Below, in pieces: positions 1-8,490 of a DNA stretch of 64,000 bases (positions within the stretch are counted from its first letter, which is position 1; every line of letters starts with the position of its first letter). Source of the DNA: JAEUMW01 sp963734295 (GTDB lineage: Bacteria; Pseudomonadota; Gammaproteobacteria; Burkholderiales; JAEUMW01); the NCBI GenBank assembly GCA_963734295.1, contig CAVTGS010000012.1, forward strand, positions 868,001-932,000, read 5' to 3'. Below the pieces are notes generated by a model. That model saw nothing but the letters and a program-made list of their open reading frames with translations, was not told the origin of the DNA and did no database searches. Both the position numbers and the translations under genes were made by a program.

Positions 1-1012
1 TCTCGTGACGGGCACGGTGCTGTTCCTCGCCCTCGCCGCGCCGTGGTTTATCGGCGTCAGCCTCGCGAATCCCGAGTTCCCCCATTACTTCTTCATCCAC
101 GAGCATTTCCAGCGCTTCCTCACGACGGTGCATTACCGCGTCGAGCCGTGGTGGTTCTTCCTCCCCGTGCTGGCGGCGGGCCTCCTGCCGTGGACCACCC
201 TCGTGCCGGCAGCGCTCGCGCGGGGATGGCGGGAGGAAGCCGACGTGAGCGGGTTTCGCGCGCGCCGCTTCCTCATTGGCTATGCAGCGTTCATCCTGCT
301 CTTCTACTCCGCCTCGAGCTCGAAGCTCGAAGCCTACGTGCTGCCGATGCTGCCGCCGCTCGCGCTCTTGCTCGGTGAACGGGTCGCGCAGCTCGCGGCG
401 CGCAGGCTGCGCTGGCATCTCGCTGCGGCGCTCCTCGCGGGGCTCGCCGTGATCGCCGCCCCGCCCGTGGTGCGCGCCTTCGGTGGCGAGAACGCCGCGG
501 CGCTCCCCGTCGCCTTCGGCTACTGGCTCCAGGCGGCCGGCGCGGTGCTCGCCGCGGGCGCCGCTTTCGGCATATATCAGGCAGGGCGCGGCCGGGTCCG
601 CCCTGCCCTCATCGGCACGGCGCTCGCGGCCCTCGCGGCATCGCAGCTCGGCAACAGCGGGGCCGAAAGCCTCTCCCCTACCCGTTCCGGGTATGATCTC
701 GCCGTGAAGATCGCGCCCCTGCTGGCGCCGGACACGCCCTTCTACAGCTTCGGGATGTACGAGCAAACGCTGCCTTTCTATCTCGAGCGGAAGACGACGC
801 TCGTGGGAAGCGCCGAGGAGATGGCCTTCGGCCTCGAACAGGAGCCCCACCTCTGGATCGGAGATCCGCGTGATTTCGAGCCGCGCTGGCGATCGGAACG
901 CGGGTCGGTCGCCATCATGCGGCCCATGTATTTCGACTATTTCGAGAAGCACGGACTGCCGATGCGCGTGGCCGTGCGGGACGAGCGATACGTGGTGGTG
1001 GTGAGCCCGTGA
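1..1012 (+). CDS. arnT: ArnT-like lipid A aminoarabinose transferase, C-terminal part
   Basis: This is the C-terminal part of a GT83/ArnT-type integral membrane glycosyltransferase, which moves 4-amino-4-deoxy-L-arabinose from undecaprenyl phosphate to lipid A at the periplasmic face. The frame is open to the left edge, so the GTG at position 5 is probably not the true start and the N-terminal catalytic half lies outside. The segment NPEFPHYFFIHEHFQRF followed by EPWWFFLPV is typical of the family, and several hydrophobic segments follow, with a soluble tail at the end. The SMR-type gene follows 10 bases later and the rest of an arn pathway lies downstream, which supports ArnT over a generic family 39 mannosyltransferase. 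Confidence 0.85.
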   Translation, partial: LVTGTVLFLALAAPWFIGVSLANPEFPHYFFIHEHFQRFLTTVHYRVEPWWFFLPVLAAGLLPWTTLVPAALARGWREEADVSGFRARRFLIGYAAFILLFYSASSSKLEAYVLPMLPPLALLLGERVAQLAARRLRWHLAAALLAGLAVIAAPPVVRAFGGENAAALPVAFGYWLQAAGAVLAAGAAFGIYQAGRGRVRPALIGTALAALAASQLGNSGAESLSPTRSGYDLAVKIAPLLAPDTPFYSFGMYEQTLPFYLERKTTLVGSAEEMAFGLEQEPHLWIGDPRDFEPRWRSERGSVAIMRPMYFDYFEKHGLPMRVAVRDERYVVVVSP

Positions 1013-1022
1013 GCACTACGCG

Positions 1023-1394
1023 ATGAGCGCCGCGAGCTTCGCTCTCGTCATGACCGGCGTATTGCTGAATGCCGCCGCACAGCTGCTGCTCAAGGCCGGC
1101 ACCAACAGCGTCGGCACGTTCGCGTTCAGTCTCGAAAACGCTTTGCCCGTCGGCTGGAAGCTCGCCACCGAGCCCCATATCGTCGGTGGCCTCGCCTGCT
1201 ACGTGGTGAGCGTCGTCGTCTGGATCATGGCGCTCTCGCGCGTGGAGGTGAGCATCGCGTATCCGATGCTGTCGGTCGGCTATGTCGTCAACGCCATCGC
1301 CGCCTGGTACCTCTTCGGCGAAGCGGTGTCGGCGACCCGGCTCGCGGGCATCGGCATCATCATCGTCGGCGTCTACGTCGTCGCCCGCAGCTGA
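1023..1394 (+). CDS. SMR/EamA-type membrane protein, ArnE/ArnF-like flippase subunit
   Basis: A 123-residue protein with four hydrophobic segments and almost no loops, the usual size of a small-multidrug-resistance fold protein. In arn operons such proteins (ArnE and ArnF) flip undecaprenyl-phosphate-aminoarabinose across the inner membrane. Here only one such gene is present, between arnT and arnB, so it may act as a homodimer. Its TGA shares bases with the ATG of the next gene (TGATG at 1392-1396), which implies translational coupling. The family match rests on size, hydrophobicity pattern and context; whether it is closer to ArnE or ArnF cannot be told by eye. Confidence 0.75.
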   Translation: MSAASFALVMTGVLLNAAAQLLLKAGTNSVGTFAFSLENALPVGWKLATEPHIVGGLACYVVSVVVWIMALSRVEVSIAYPMLSVGYVVNAIAAWYLFGEAVSATRLAGIGIIIVGVYVVARS

Positions 1395-2556
1395 TGCGCA
1401 CACCGCCCGAGCCCCGCGCCGCTCGGCCGGCTCCCTATCTGCCCTTCACGCGGCCCGCGATCGACGAGGCCACCATCGCCGGCGTGGTCGAGGTGCTGCG
1501 CTCCGGCTGGATCACCAGCGGCCCGCAGGTGAAGCAGTTCGAGGCGGAGCTCTCGTCCTACTTCGGCGGGCGCCCGGTGCGCACGCTCGCCTCCGGCACC
1601 GGTGCGCTCGAGCTCGCGCTGGCAATCGCCGATATCGGACCGGGGGACGAAGTCGATCACGACGCCGCTCTCCTGGGTGGCGACAGCGAACGTCGTGGTA
1701 CGCGCGGGCGCTCGCCCCGTGTTCGTCGACATCGATCCGGCAACCCGCAACATCGATCTCGAGCGCGTCGAATCCGCGATCACCGGAACGACCCGTGCTC
1801 TCCTCCCGGTGGATCTGGCCGGATTGCCGGTGGACCGCGACCGGCTCTACGCGATCGCCCGGCATCACGCACTGCGCGTGATCGAGGATGCCGCCCAGAG
1901 CATGGGCGCGACCTGGAACGGCCAGCGCATCGGCAGCTTCGGCGACCTCGTGTGCGTGAGCTTCCACGCGAACAAGAACCTCACCACCGCCGAAGGCGGC
2001 TGCCTCGTGCTGAACGACGACGACGGAAGCGCTGCGCTGCGAGCGGCTGCGCCTGCAGGGCGTGATCCGCTTTCCCGACGGCGAACAGGAGGTCGAAGTC
2101 GCGGGCGCGAAGCTCAACCTGACCGACATCGCGGCGCGCATCGGCATCGGTCAGCTCGCGTGCCTCGAAGCGTTCACCGCGCGCCGCTGCGCGCTCGCCC
2201 GGCACTACTTCGCCTGCTTCGACCGCGGGCTCGGCTGCGAGCTGCCCGCCGCCGATTTCGTGAATTCGAACTGGCACATGTTCCAGGTGCTGCTGCCGCT
2301 CGAGCGCATGGCGATGACCCGCGGCGATTTCATCCGCGCCATGCACGAACGCGGCATCGGGGTCGGGGTGCATTACCCGGCGATGCATCTCTTCCGCCTC
2401 TACCGCGAGCTCGGCTGGCGCGCCGGGCAGTTTCCGAACGCCGAACGGGTCGGCCGCAGCATCGTCACGCTGCCGCTCTTTCCCGCGATGAGCGAGGCGG
2501 ACGTGGAGCGGGTCTGCGCCGCCACGCGCGAAGTCCTCGGTCCGCGACTCGAGTAG
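1394..2556 (+). pseudogene. arnB: UDP-4-keto-pentose aminotransferase ArnB, two frameshifts
   Basis: A DegT/DnrJ/EryC1/StrS-type PLP aminotransferase that would form UDP-4-amino-4-deoxy-L-arabinose. The N-terminal part (PYLPFTRPAIDE, SGWITSGPQVKQFE) is in frame 2. An extra G near 1655 moves the match to frame 3 (TTPLSWVATANVVVRAGARP, EDAAQSMGATW, and SFHANKNLTTAEGG with the PLP lysine in HANKN). A second extra G near 2025 moves it to frame 1 (GVIRFPDGEQEVEV, GVGVHYPAMHLFR) until the stop at 2556. Removing the two bases restores about 387 continuous residues, the normal family length. It starts inside the stop of the previous gene and lies 6 bases before arnC. Coding integrity is perfect either side of each indel, so sequencing error is at least as likely as decay. 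Confidence 0.85.
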
Positions 2557-2562
2557 GAAGCC

Positions 2563-3594
2563 ATGCAGCGCACCGCACCCGTTCCCGAGGTGTCCGTCAT
2601 CGTTCCGGTCTACAACGAGGAGGCCGGGCTGCCGGCGCTTTTCGCCCGCCTTTACCCCGCCCTCGACGCCATGCAGCGCAGCTACGAGATCGTGTTCGTG
2701 AACGACGGCAGCCGCGACCGCTCGGCGGCGCTCCTGCGGGAGCAGTTTCAGCAGCGATCCGACGTCACCCGCGTGATCCTGTTCGCCGCGAACTTCGGCC
2801 AGCACATGGCCATCATGGCGGGCTTCGAGCACTGCCGGGGACGGATCGTCGTCACCCTGGACGCCGACCTGCAGAACCCGCCGGAGGAGATTGCGCGCCT
2901 CGTTCAGAAAATGGAGGAAGGATACGACTACGTGGGGACCATCCGGCGCCAGCGGCAGGACAGCTTCTTCCGCCGCTACGCGTCACGCGCGCTCAACTGG
3001 GCGCGGGAGCACTCCACGCGGATCAAGATGACCGACCAAGGGTGCATGCTGCGCGCCTATAGCCGCTCGATCGTCGACGCGATCAACAGCTGCCGCGAAG
3101 TGAGCACGTTCATTCCGGCGCTCGCCTACACCTTCGCCCAGCGCCCCGTCGAGATCGAGGTCGGCCACGAAGAGCGTACGGCGGGCATCTCCAAGTATTC
3201 GCTCTATGCGCTGGTGCGCCTCAACTTCGATCTGATGACGGGATTCTCGCTGCTGCCGCTGCACCTGGTCTCGATGGGGGGCATCGGGCTCTCTATTGTC
3301 TCGGCGCTCTTTGTCGTATTTCTCGCGATCCGCCGCATCGTCGTCGGCCCGGAGGCGGAGGGGCTCTTCACGCTGTTCGGCATCGCCTTCTTCCTGCTCG
3401 GCATTCTGCTGTTCGCCGTGGGCCTGCTCGGCGAGTACGTGGGGCGCATCTACCAGCAGGTCCGTCACCGGCCGCGCTACCTCGTCGAAGCGGTGCTGGA
3501 CGCTCGCGAGGCGCCGGCCACCGCAAGCGGCGCCGAAGGCATCACGCGTTTCGATTCCGCCCAGACCGCGCCCCGTTCGCCCCACGCCCGATGA
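2563..3594 (+). CDS. arnC: Undecaprenyl-phosphate 4-formamido-arabinose transferase ArnC
   Basis: A family 2 glycosyltransferase of 343 residues that loads 4-deoxy-4-formamido-L-arabinose onto undecaprenyl phosphate at the cytoplasmic side of the inner membrane. The GT-A core starts with VSVIVPVYNEE, has the FVNDGSRDRS segment and the metal-binding LDADLQNPPE motif. Two long hydrophobic helices near residues 230-300 anchor the C-terminus, as in ArnC and other polyprenyl-phosphate transferases. Length matches ArnC. The stop overlaps the start of the formyltransferase gene by four bases (ATGA at 3591). DPM1-type or GtrB-type transferases share the fold, but operon context decides for ArnC. Confidence 0.9.
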   Translation: MQRTAPVPEVSVIVPVYNEEAGLPALFARLYPALDAMQRSYEIVFVNDGSRDRSAALLREQFQQRSDVTRVILFAANFGQHMAIMAGFEHCRGRIVVTLDADLQNPPEEIARLVQKMEEGYDYVGTIRRQRQDSFFRRYASRALNWAREHSTRIKMTDQGCMLRAYSRSIVDAINSCREVSTFIPALAYTFAQRPVEIEVGHEERTAGISKYSLYALVRLNFDLMTGFSLLPLHLVSMGGIGLSIVSALFVVFLAIRRIVVGPEAEGLFTLFGIAFFLLGILLFAVGLLGEYVGRIYQQVRHRPRYLVEAVLDAREAPATASGAEGITRFDSAQTAPRSPHAR

Positions 3595-4520
3595 CGCGCG
3601 CGGTCGTTTTCGCCTATCACGACGTCGGCTGCCGGTGCCTTCAGGTACTGCTCGCGCGGGGCGTCGAGGTGCCTCTGGTCGTCACCCACGAAGACGCCGC
3701 CGGCGAGGCCATCTGGTTCGACAGCGTCGCGGAGATCGCGCGGATGCACGACATCCCGGTCATTACGCCCGCGGATCCGAACGAGCCTGCGGTGGTCGAA
3801 CACGTTCACCGCCTCGCACCTGATTTTCTCTTCTCGTTCTACTATCGGCGCATGCTGAAACCAGCCCTTCTCGACCTTCCGCGCCGGGGTGCGCTCAACC
3901 TGCACGGGTCGCTGCTGCCGAAGTACCGCGGCCGCGTGCCGGTGAACTGGGCGGTCATCCACGGCGAGACCGAGACCGGCGCGAGCCTGCACTATATGAT
4001 CGCCAAGCCTGACCAGGGCGATCTCGTCGACCAGCTCGCCGTCCCGATCCTCCCCGATGACCGCGCGATCGACGTGTTCCGCAAGGTTACCGTGGCCGCG
4101 GAACTGGTGCTGCACCGATCGCTGCCGAAGCTCGTCGACGGGTCGGCGCCGCGCATTCCCCAGGACCTCTCGCAAGGAAGTTACTTCGGTGGCCGCTCGC
4201 CGGACGACGGCAGGATCGACTGGAGCCGCTCCGCTGCGGCGATCCACGATCTCGTGCGCGGCGTGGCGCCGCCCTATCCGGGCGCCTTCTGCACGCAGGC
4301 GGGCCACCGTCTGCGGGTGCTGCGCACTGCTCGTATCGCCGCGCCCGCGGCTTCGGTCGAGCACCCGGCGCTGCACTTCGTCGGTGCCCTCGCCGCAGTC
4401 GAGTGCGGCGACGGGGCGTGGCTCCGGCTCATCGACCTCGAGCTCGACGGCGCGCCCGCCGATGCCGAGGTGTTGCGGCGGGTGCTCGGCCACGGCCCGA
4501 TCCTGCTCGCGAACGAATAA
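3591..4520 (+). CDS. arnA: UDP-Ara4N formyltransferase (ArnA N-terminal half as a separate gene)
   Basis: This 309-residue protein corresponds to the N10-formyltetrahydrofolate-dependent formyltransferase half of ArnA. It N-formylates UDP-4-amino-4-deoxy-L-arabinose before ArnC acts. The formyltransferase motif NLHGSLLPKYRGR contains Asn103 and His105, and Asp141 follows in the DQG segment, at the same spacing as the catalytic Asn102, His104 and Asp140 of E. coli ArnA. A C-terminal formyltransferase-like beta domain ends the protein. In enteric bacteria this domain is fused to the decarboxylase; here the decarboxylase is an independent gene starting six bases later. Start and stop are both tightly packed with the neighbours, so this is a real split and not a frameshift artefact. 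Confidence 0.88.
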   Translation: MTRAVVFAYHDVGCRCLQVLLARGVEVPLVVTHEDAAGEAIWFDSVAEIARMHDIPVITPADPNEPAVVEHVHRLAPDFLFSFYYRRMLKPALLDLPRRGALNLHGSLLPKYRGRVPVNWAVIHGETETGASLHYMIAKPDQGDLVDQLAVPILPDDRAIDVFRKVTVAAELVLHRSLPKLVDGSAPRIPQDLSQGSYFGGRSPDDGRIDWSRSAAAIHDLVRGVAPPYPGAFCTQAGHRLRVLRTARIAAPAASVEHPALHFVGALAAVECGDGAWLRLIDLELDGAPADAEVLRRVLGHGPILLANE

Positions 4521-4526
4521 ATCACC

Positions 4527-5570
4527 ATGAAGAAGATCTGCATCCTCGGCGTCAACGGCTTCATCGGGCATCACCTTTCCCAGCGCATCCTCGAAACGAC
4601 CGATTGGTCGGTGTACGGCATGGACATAGAGAGCGAGCGCGTCGCCGATCTGCTCGACCACGAGCGCTTCCATTTCTTCGAGGGCGACATCACCATCAAC
4701 CGCGAATGGATCGAGTATCACATCCGCAAGTGCGACACGATCCTCCCGCTGGTGGCGATCGCCACCCCGGCGACCTACGTGCGCGAGCCGCTGCGCGTCT
4801 TCGAGCTCGACTTCGAGGCGAACCTGCCGATCGTTCGCTCCTGTGTGAAATACCGCAAGCGGCTGGTCTTTCCTTCCACCTCCGAGGTGTACGGCATGTG
4901 CCGCGACACCGAGTTCGATCCGGAGCAATCCGAGCTCGTCCTCGGACCGATCAACAAGCCGCGCTGGATCTACGCCTGCGCGAAGCAGTTGATGGACCGC
5001 GTGATCTGGGGCTACGGCATGGACGGGCAGCTCGACTTCACGCTGTTTCGGCCCTTCAACTGGATCGGCGCCGGCCTCGATTCCATTCACACAGCGAAGG
5101 AAGGCAGCTCGCGCGTCATCACCCAGTTCTTCGGCCACATCGTCCGCGGCGAAGACATCAAGCTCGTCGACGGCGGCACCCAGAAGCGCGCGTTCACACA
5201 CATCGACGACGGCATCAACGCGTTGATGCGGATCATCGCCAACCCGGACAGCGTGGCGAGCGGACAGATCTACAACATCGGGAACCCCGACAACAACTTC
5301 TCGGTGAAGGATCTCGCGCGGATGATGGTCGACCTCGCGCTCACCTATCCCGAATACCGCGAGGCCGCGCAGAAGGTGCAGCTGGTCGAGATCAGCTCGG
5401 AGAAGTATTACGGCAGCGGCTATCAGGACGTGCAGAACCGCGTGCCGAAGATCGAGAACACCTGCCGCGACCTCGACTGGTCGCCCACCATACCGATGGA
5501 CGAAGCGCTGAGGCGGATCTTCGACTCGTACCGGACCCACGTGGCGGAAGCGCGCGGCCTGGTCGATTGA
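4527..5570 (+). CDS. UDP-glucuronate decarboxylase (ArnA C-terminal half as a separate gene)
   Basis: An extended SDR of 347 residues that oxidises and decarboxylates UDP-glucuronate to UDP-4-keto-pentose, the substrate of ArnB. The NAD-binding motif is GVNGFIGHH at the N-terminus, the PSTSEVYG segment supplies the Ser/Glu residues and YACAKQ is the Tyr-x3-Lys pair. The segment QDVQNRVPKI carries the conserved arginine that in ArnA acts in decarboxylation. It starts with its own ATG and stands alone, unlike the bifunctional enterobacterial ArnA. It lies between the formyltransferase gene and arnD. A generic NAD-dependent epimerase is possible on fold alone, but the ArnA-specific segments and context make that unlikely. 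Confidence 0.88.
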   Translation: MKKICILGVNGFIGHHLSQRILETTDWSVYGMDIESERVADLLDHERFHFFEGDITINREWIEYHIRKCDTILPLVAIATPATYVREPLRVFELDFEANLPIVRSCVKYRKRLVFPSTSEVYGMCRDTEFDPEQSELVLGPINKPRWIYACAKQLMDRVIWGYGMDGQLDFTLFRPFNWIGAGLDSIHTAKEGSSRVITQFFGHIVRGEDIKLVDGGTQKRAFTHIDDGINALMRIIANPDSVASGQIYNIGNPDNNFSVKDLARMMVDLALTYPEYREAAQKVQLVEISSEKYYGSGYQDVQNRVPKIENTCRDLDWSPTIPMDEALRRIFDSYRTHVAEARGLVD

Positions 5571-5600
5571 CCGACGCCTTACGCCTTCGCCCTCCCGCAA

Positions 5601-6512
5601 GTGAAGCATCTCGCGCTCAAGATCGACGTCGACACGCTGCGGGGCACCCGCGAAGGCGTGCCGCGCCTGGTGGACATGCTGCAGCGGCACGGGGCGGGCG
5701 CCACCTTCCTCTTCAGCCTGGGCCCCGATCACACCGGCCGCGCGATCCGGCGCGTCTTCCGTCGGGGATTCCTGAGCAAAGTGTCCCGGACCTCCGTCGT
5801 GGAACACTACGGTGTGCGGCAACTGCTCTACGGCACGCTGCTGCCCGGGCCCGACATCGGACGGCGCTGCGCCGCGCTGATGCGAAGCGTCGCGCAGCGC
5901 GGCTTCGAGGTCGGCATCCACACGTGGGACCACATCCGCTGGCAGGATCACGTGCAGGGCAAGGATGCAGCCTGGACGGGACGGGAGATGCGGCAGGCGG
6001 TCGATCGCTTCGGGGAGATTTTCGGGACGCCCCCCCGCACCCATGGCGCCGCCGGCTGGCAGATGAACCCGCACGCCTTCCGCCTGGAGGCGGCGCTCGG
6101 ATTCGATTACTGCTCCGATACGCGCGGCGCGGCGCCGTTCCTGCCGGTGATCGAAGGCGGCGCCAGCGCATGCCCGCAGCTGCCGACGACACTGCCGACG
6201 CTGGACGAATTGATCGGCGTCGATGGCATGGACGCCGACCAGTGCGCGGACTATCTGCTGCGGCTCACCGCGGATCATCCGCGGACGAATCACGTTTATA
6301 CATTGCACGCGGAGCTCGAGGGCATGAAGCTCGCCCGGACTTTCGACCATCTGCTGAACGGCTGGCGCCGCCAGGGCTACACGCTTTGCTCCGTGCGCAC
6401 GTATTTCGAGACGCTGGATGTCACGCGCCTGCCACGGCACGTGATTACCTTCGGCACGGTGCCGGGGCGTTCGGGCACCCTCGCGCTGCAGGGTGCGGCG
6501 CTCGCGGTCTGA
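5601..6512 (+). CDS. arnD: 4-deoxy-4-formamido-arabinose-phosphoundecaprenol deformylase ArnD
   Basis: A 303-residue NodB-type polysaccharide deacetylase that removes the formyl group from the undecaprenyl-linked sugar before transfer to lipid A. The N-terminus KIDVDTLRGTREGVPRL is diagnostic of ArnD, with the metal-binding Asp in DVD. GIHTWDHIRWQ supplies the His pair of the deacetylase site, and THGAAGWQ follows. The GTG start at 5601 gives the usual short N-terminus, since ArnD proteins begin directly with the DVDT strand. It closes the arn operon; the next gene is 86 bases downstream and unrelated. Function is firm on family grounds. Confidence 0.88.
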   Translation: MKHLALKIDVDTLRGTREGVPRLVDMLQRHGAGATFLFSLGPDHTGRAIRRVFRRGFLSKVSRTSVVEHYGVRQLLYGTLLPGPDIGRRCAALMRSVAQRGFEVGIHTWDHIRWQDHVQGKDAAWTGREMRQAVDRFGEIFGTPPRTHGAAGWQMNPHAFRLEAALGFDYCSDTRGAAPFLPVIEGGASACPQLPTTLPTLDELIGVDGMDADQCADYLLRLTADHPRTNHVYTLHAELEGMKLARTFDHLLNGWRRQGYTLCSVRTYFETLDVTRLPRHVITFGTVPGRSGTLALQGAALAV

Positions 6513-6598
6513 CTTGGCCGCGTCCGCGCCGCTTGCCGCTGGGATTCGTAGTCCCGACAATAGGCAACCACTGATCAACCGAGGAGGCACGCTCGCAA

Positions 6599-7054
6599 AT
6601 GCAGGACCAGCCCGTCCCCGAGTTCTCCCTGCCCGCCACCGGCGGCAAGACGTTCAGCACCGCCGGCCAGGAAGGGCGACCTTTCGTTCTGTATTTTTAC
6701 CCGAAGGACAACACCCCCGGCTGCACTACCGAAGGCCAGCAGTTCCGCGATCTGCATGACGAATTCACGCAGCTCGGCTGCGACGTCTTCGGCGTCTCGC
6801 GCGACAGCCTCAAGTCGCACGAGAACTTCAAGGCGAAGATGGGGTTTCCGTTCGAGCTCTTGTCCGACGAGAACGAGGAAGCATGCGGCCTCTTCGGCGT
6901 CATCAAGATGAAGAACATGTACGGCAAGCAGGTCCGTGGCATCGAGCGCAGCACGTTCGTCGTCGACGCCGACGGCGTCGTGCGGCGGGAATGGCGCGGT
7001 GTGAAGGTGCCCGGCCACGCGCAGGAAGTGCTCGATTTCGTGAAATCCCTTTGA
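6599..7054 (+). CDS. bcp: Peroxiredoxin, Bcp/PrxQ family
   Basis: A 151-residue thiol peroxidase of the PrxQ/Bcp group, reducing hydroperoxides in the cytoplasm. The peroxidatic cysteine is Cys42 in the motif PKDNTPGCTTE. In E. coli Bcp the resolving cysteine sits five residues later; here that position is Gln47, so this protein must use another cysteine (candidates in QLGCDVF or EEACGLF) or work as a 1-Cys enzyme. The C-terminal STFVVDADGVVRREWRGVK strand is typical. A strong GAGGAG ribosome-binding site precedes the ATG. The PIN-PhoH gene follows 11 bases after the stop and may be cotranscribed. Confidence 0.92.
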   Translation: MQDQPVPEFSLPATGGKTFSTAGQEGRPFVLYFYPKDNTPGCTTEGQQFRDLHDEFTQLGCDVFGVSRDSLKSHENFKAKMGFPFELLSDENEEACGLFGVIKMKNMYGKQVRGIERSTFVVDADGVVRREWRGVKVPGHAQEVLDFVKSL

Positions 7055-7065
7055 GCGGGGGGGCC

Positions 7066-8490
7066 ATGATCAAGCAGAAAGCCGCGCCGGTGGTCACCCG
7101 GCTGCGTCCCGGTGCGAAGCTCTTCGTGCTCGATACCAACGTGCTCATGCACGATCCGACGAGCCTCTTCCGCTTCGAGGAGAACGACATCTACGTGCCT
7201 ATGGCGACTCTCGAAGAGCTCGACAACAACAAGAAGGGCATGTCGGAAGTGTCGCGCAACGCACGCCAGGCGAGCCGCTTCCTGGACGAGATCGTGACCC
7301 GCGCCGAGACCGGCATCGAGGAGGGCATTCCGCTCGAGCGCCACGGCACCAAGCAGGCGACCGGCCGCCTCTTCCTGCAGACGGAGGCGATCCACGGCGA
7401 GCTGCCGGCGCGGCTCGCGAGCGGCAAGACCGACAACCAGATCCTCGGCGTGGTGAAGCATCTGCAGGAGCAGCACGAGCGCCGGCAGGTGATCCTGGTG
7501 TCGAAAGACATCAACATGCGCATCAAGGCACGGGCGCTCGCGCTCGCGGCCGAGGACTACTTCAGCGACAAGGTGCTCGAGGACACCGACCTCCTGTACA
7601 CCGGCCTCTGCGAGCTGCCCGAGGATTTCTGGGAGAAGCACGGCAAGGAGATGGAGTCGTGGCAGCAGTCGGGGCATACCTTCTACCGGGTGCGGGGCCC
7701 GCTCTGCTCGCAGTTGCTGGTGAACGAGTTCGTCTACCAGGAGACCGACAAGCCCTTCTACGCGATCGTCAAGGAAGTGTCGGGCAAGACCGCGATCCTG
7801 CAGACGCTGAAGGACTTCGGTCACGCGCGCAATTCCGTCTGGGGCATTACGACGCGCAACCGCGAGCAGAATTTCGCGCTCAACCTGCTGATGAATCCCG
7901 AGGTCGATTTCGTCAGCCTGGTCGGTCAGGCGGGCACCGGCAAGACGCTGTTGACGCTGGCGGCCGGGCTCGCGCAGACGCTGGAACAGAAGACCTACTC
8001 CGAGATCATCATGACCCGCGTGACGGTGCCGGTGGGCGAGGACATCGGCTTTCTGCCGGGCACCGAGGAAGAGAAGATGACGCCGTGGATGGGCGCCCTC
8101 GAAGACAACCTCGACGTGCTCAACAAGACCGACGACGAAGCCGGCGAGTGGGGGCGCGCGGCGACCCGCGACCTGATCCGCTCGCGGATCAAGGTGAAGT
8201 CCTTGAACTTCATGCGCGGGCGCACCTTCATCAACAAGTTCCTCATCATCGACGAATGTCAGAACCTGACGCCGAAGCAGATGAAGACCCTCATCACCCG
8301 CGCCGGTCCGGGCACCAAGGTGGTCTGCCTCGGCAACATCTCGCAGATCGACACGCCCTACCTCACCGAGGGCAGCTCGGGCCTCACCTACGTGGTGGAT
8401 CGGTTCAAGGGCTGGATCCACAGCGGTCATGTCACGCTGCAGCGGGGCGAGCGCTCGCGGCTCGCCGATCACGCGGCGGAGATTCTCTAA
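7066..8490 (+). CDS. PhoH family ATPase with N-terminal PIN domain
   Basis: A 474-residue protein with a PIN-type ribonuclease domain (about residues 17-150) fused to a PhoH ATPase domain. PIN acidic residues include Asp23 in LFVLDTNVLMHD and the ATLEELDNNKKG segment. The PhoH part has Walker A GQAGTGKT at residues 287-294 and Walker B FLIIDECQNLTP. PIN-PhoH proteins in other bacteria are RNA helicase/ribonucleases. The ATG at 7066 is preferred because the PIN strand begins about 17 residues later, as in homologues, and longer upstream reading overlaps the peroxiredoxin gene. The stop codon overlaps the converging hydrolase gene by four bases. Confidence 0.9.
   Translation: MIKQKAAPVVTRLRPGAKLFVLDTNVLMHDPTSLFRFEENDIYVPMATLEELDNNKKGMSEVSRNARQASRFLDEIVTRAETGIEEGIPLERHGTKQATGRLFLQTEAIHGELPARLASGKTDNQILGVVKHLQEQHERRQVILVSKDINMRIKARALALAAEDYFSDKVLEDTDLLYTGLCELPEDFWEKHGKEMESWQQSGHTFYRVRGPLCSQLLVNEFVYQETDKPFYAIVKEVSGKTAILQTLKDFGHARNSVWGITTRNREQNFALNLLMNPEVDFVSLVGQAGTGKTLLTLAAGLAQTLEQKTYSEIIMTRVTVPVGEDIGFLPGTEEEKMTPWMGALEDNLDVLNKTDDEAGEWGRAATRDLIRSRIKVKSLNFMRGRTFINKFLIIDECQNLTPKQMKTLITRAGPGTKVVCLGNISQIDTPYLTEGSSGLTYVVDRFKGWIHSGHVTLQRGERSRLADHAAEIL

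Noticed and set aside
3477..6590. A 1037-codon open frame on the minus strand across arnA and arnD
   Set aside because: It is antisense to well-conserved arn genes, is rich in Arg, His, Asp and Val as expected from high-GC codon shadows, and shows no domain.
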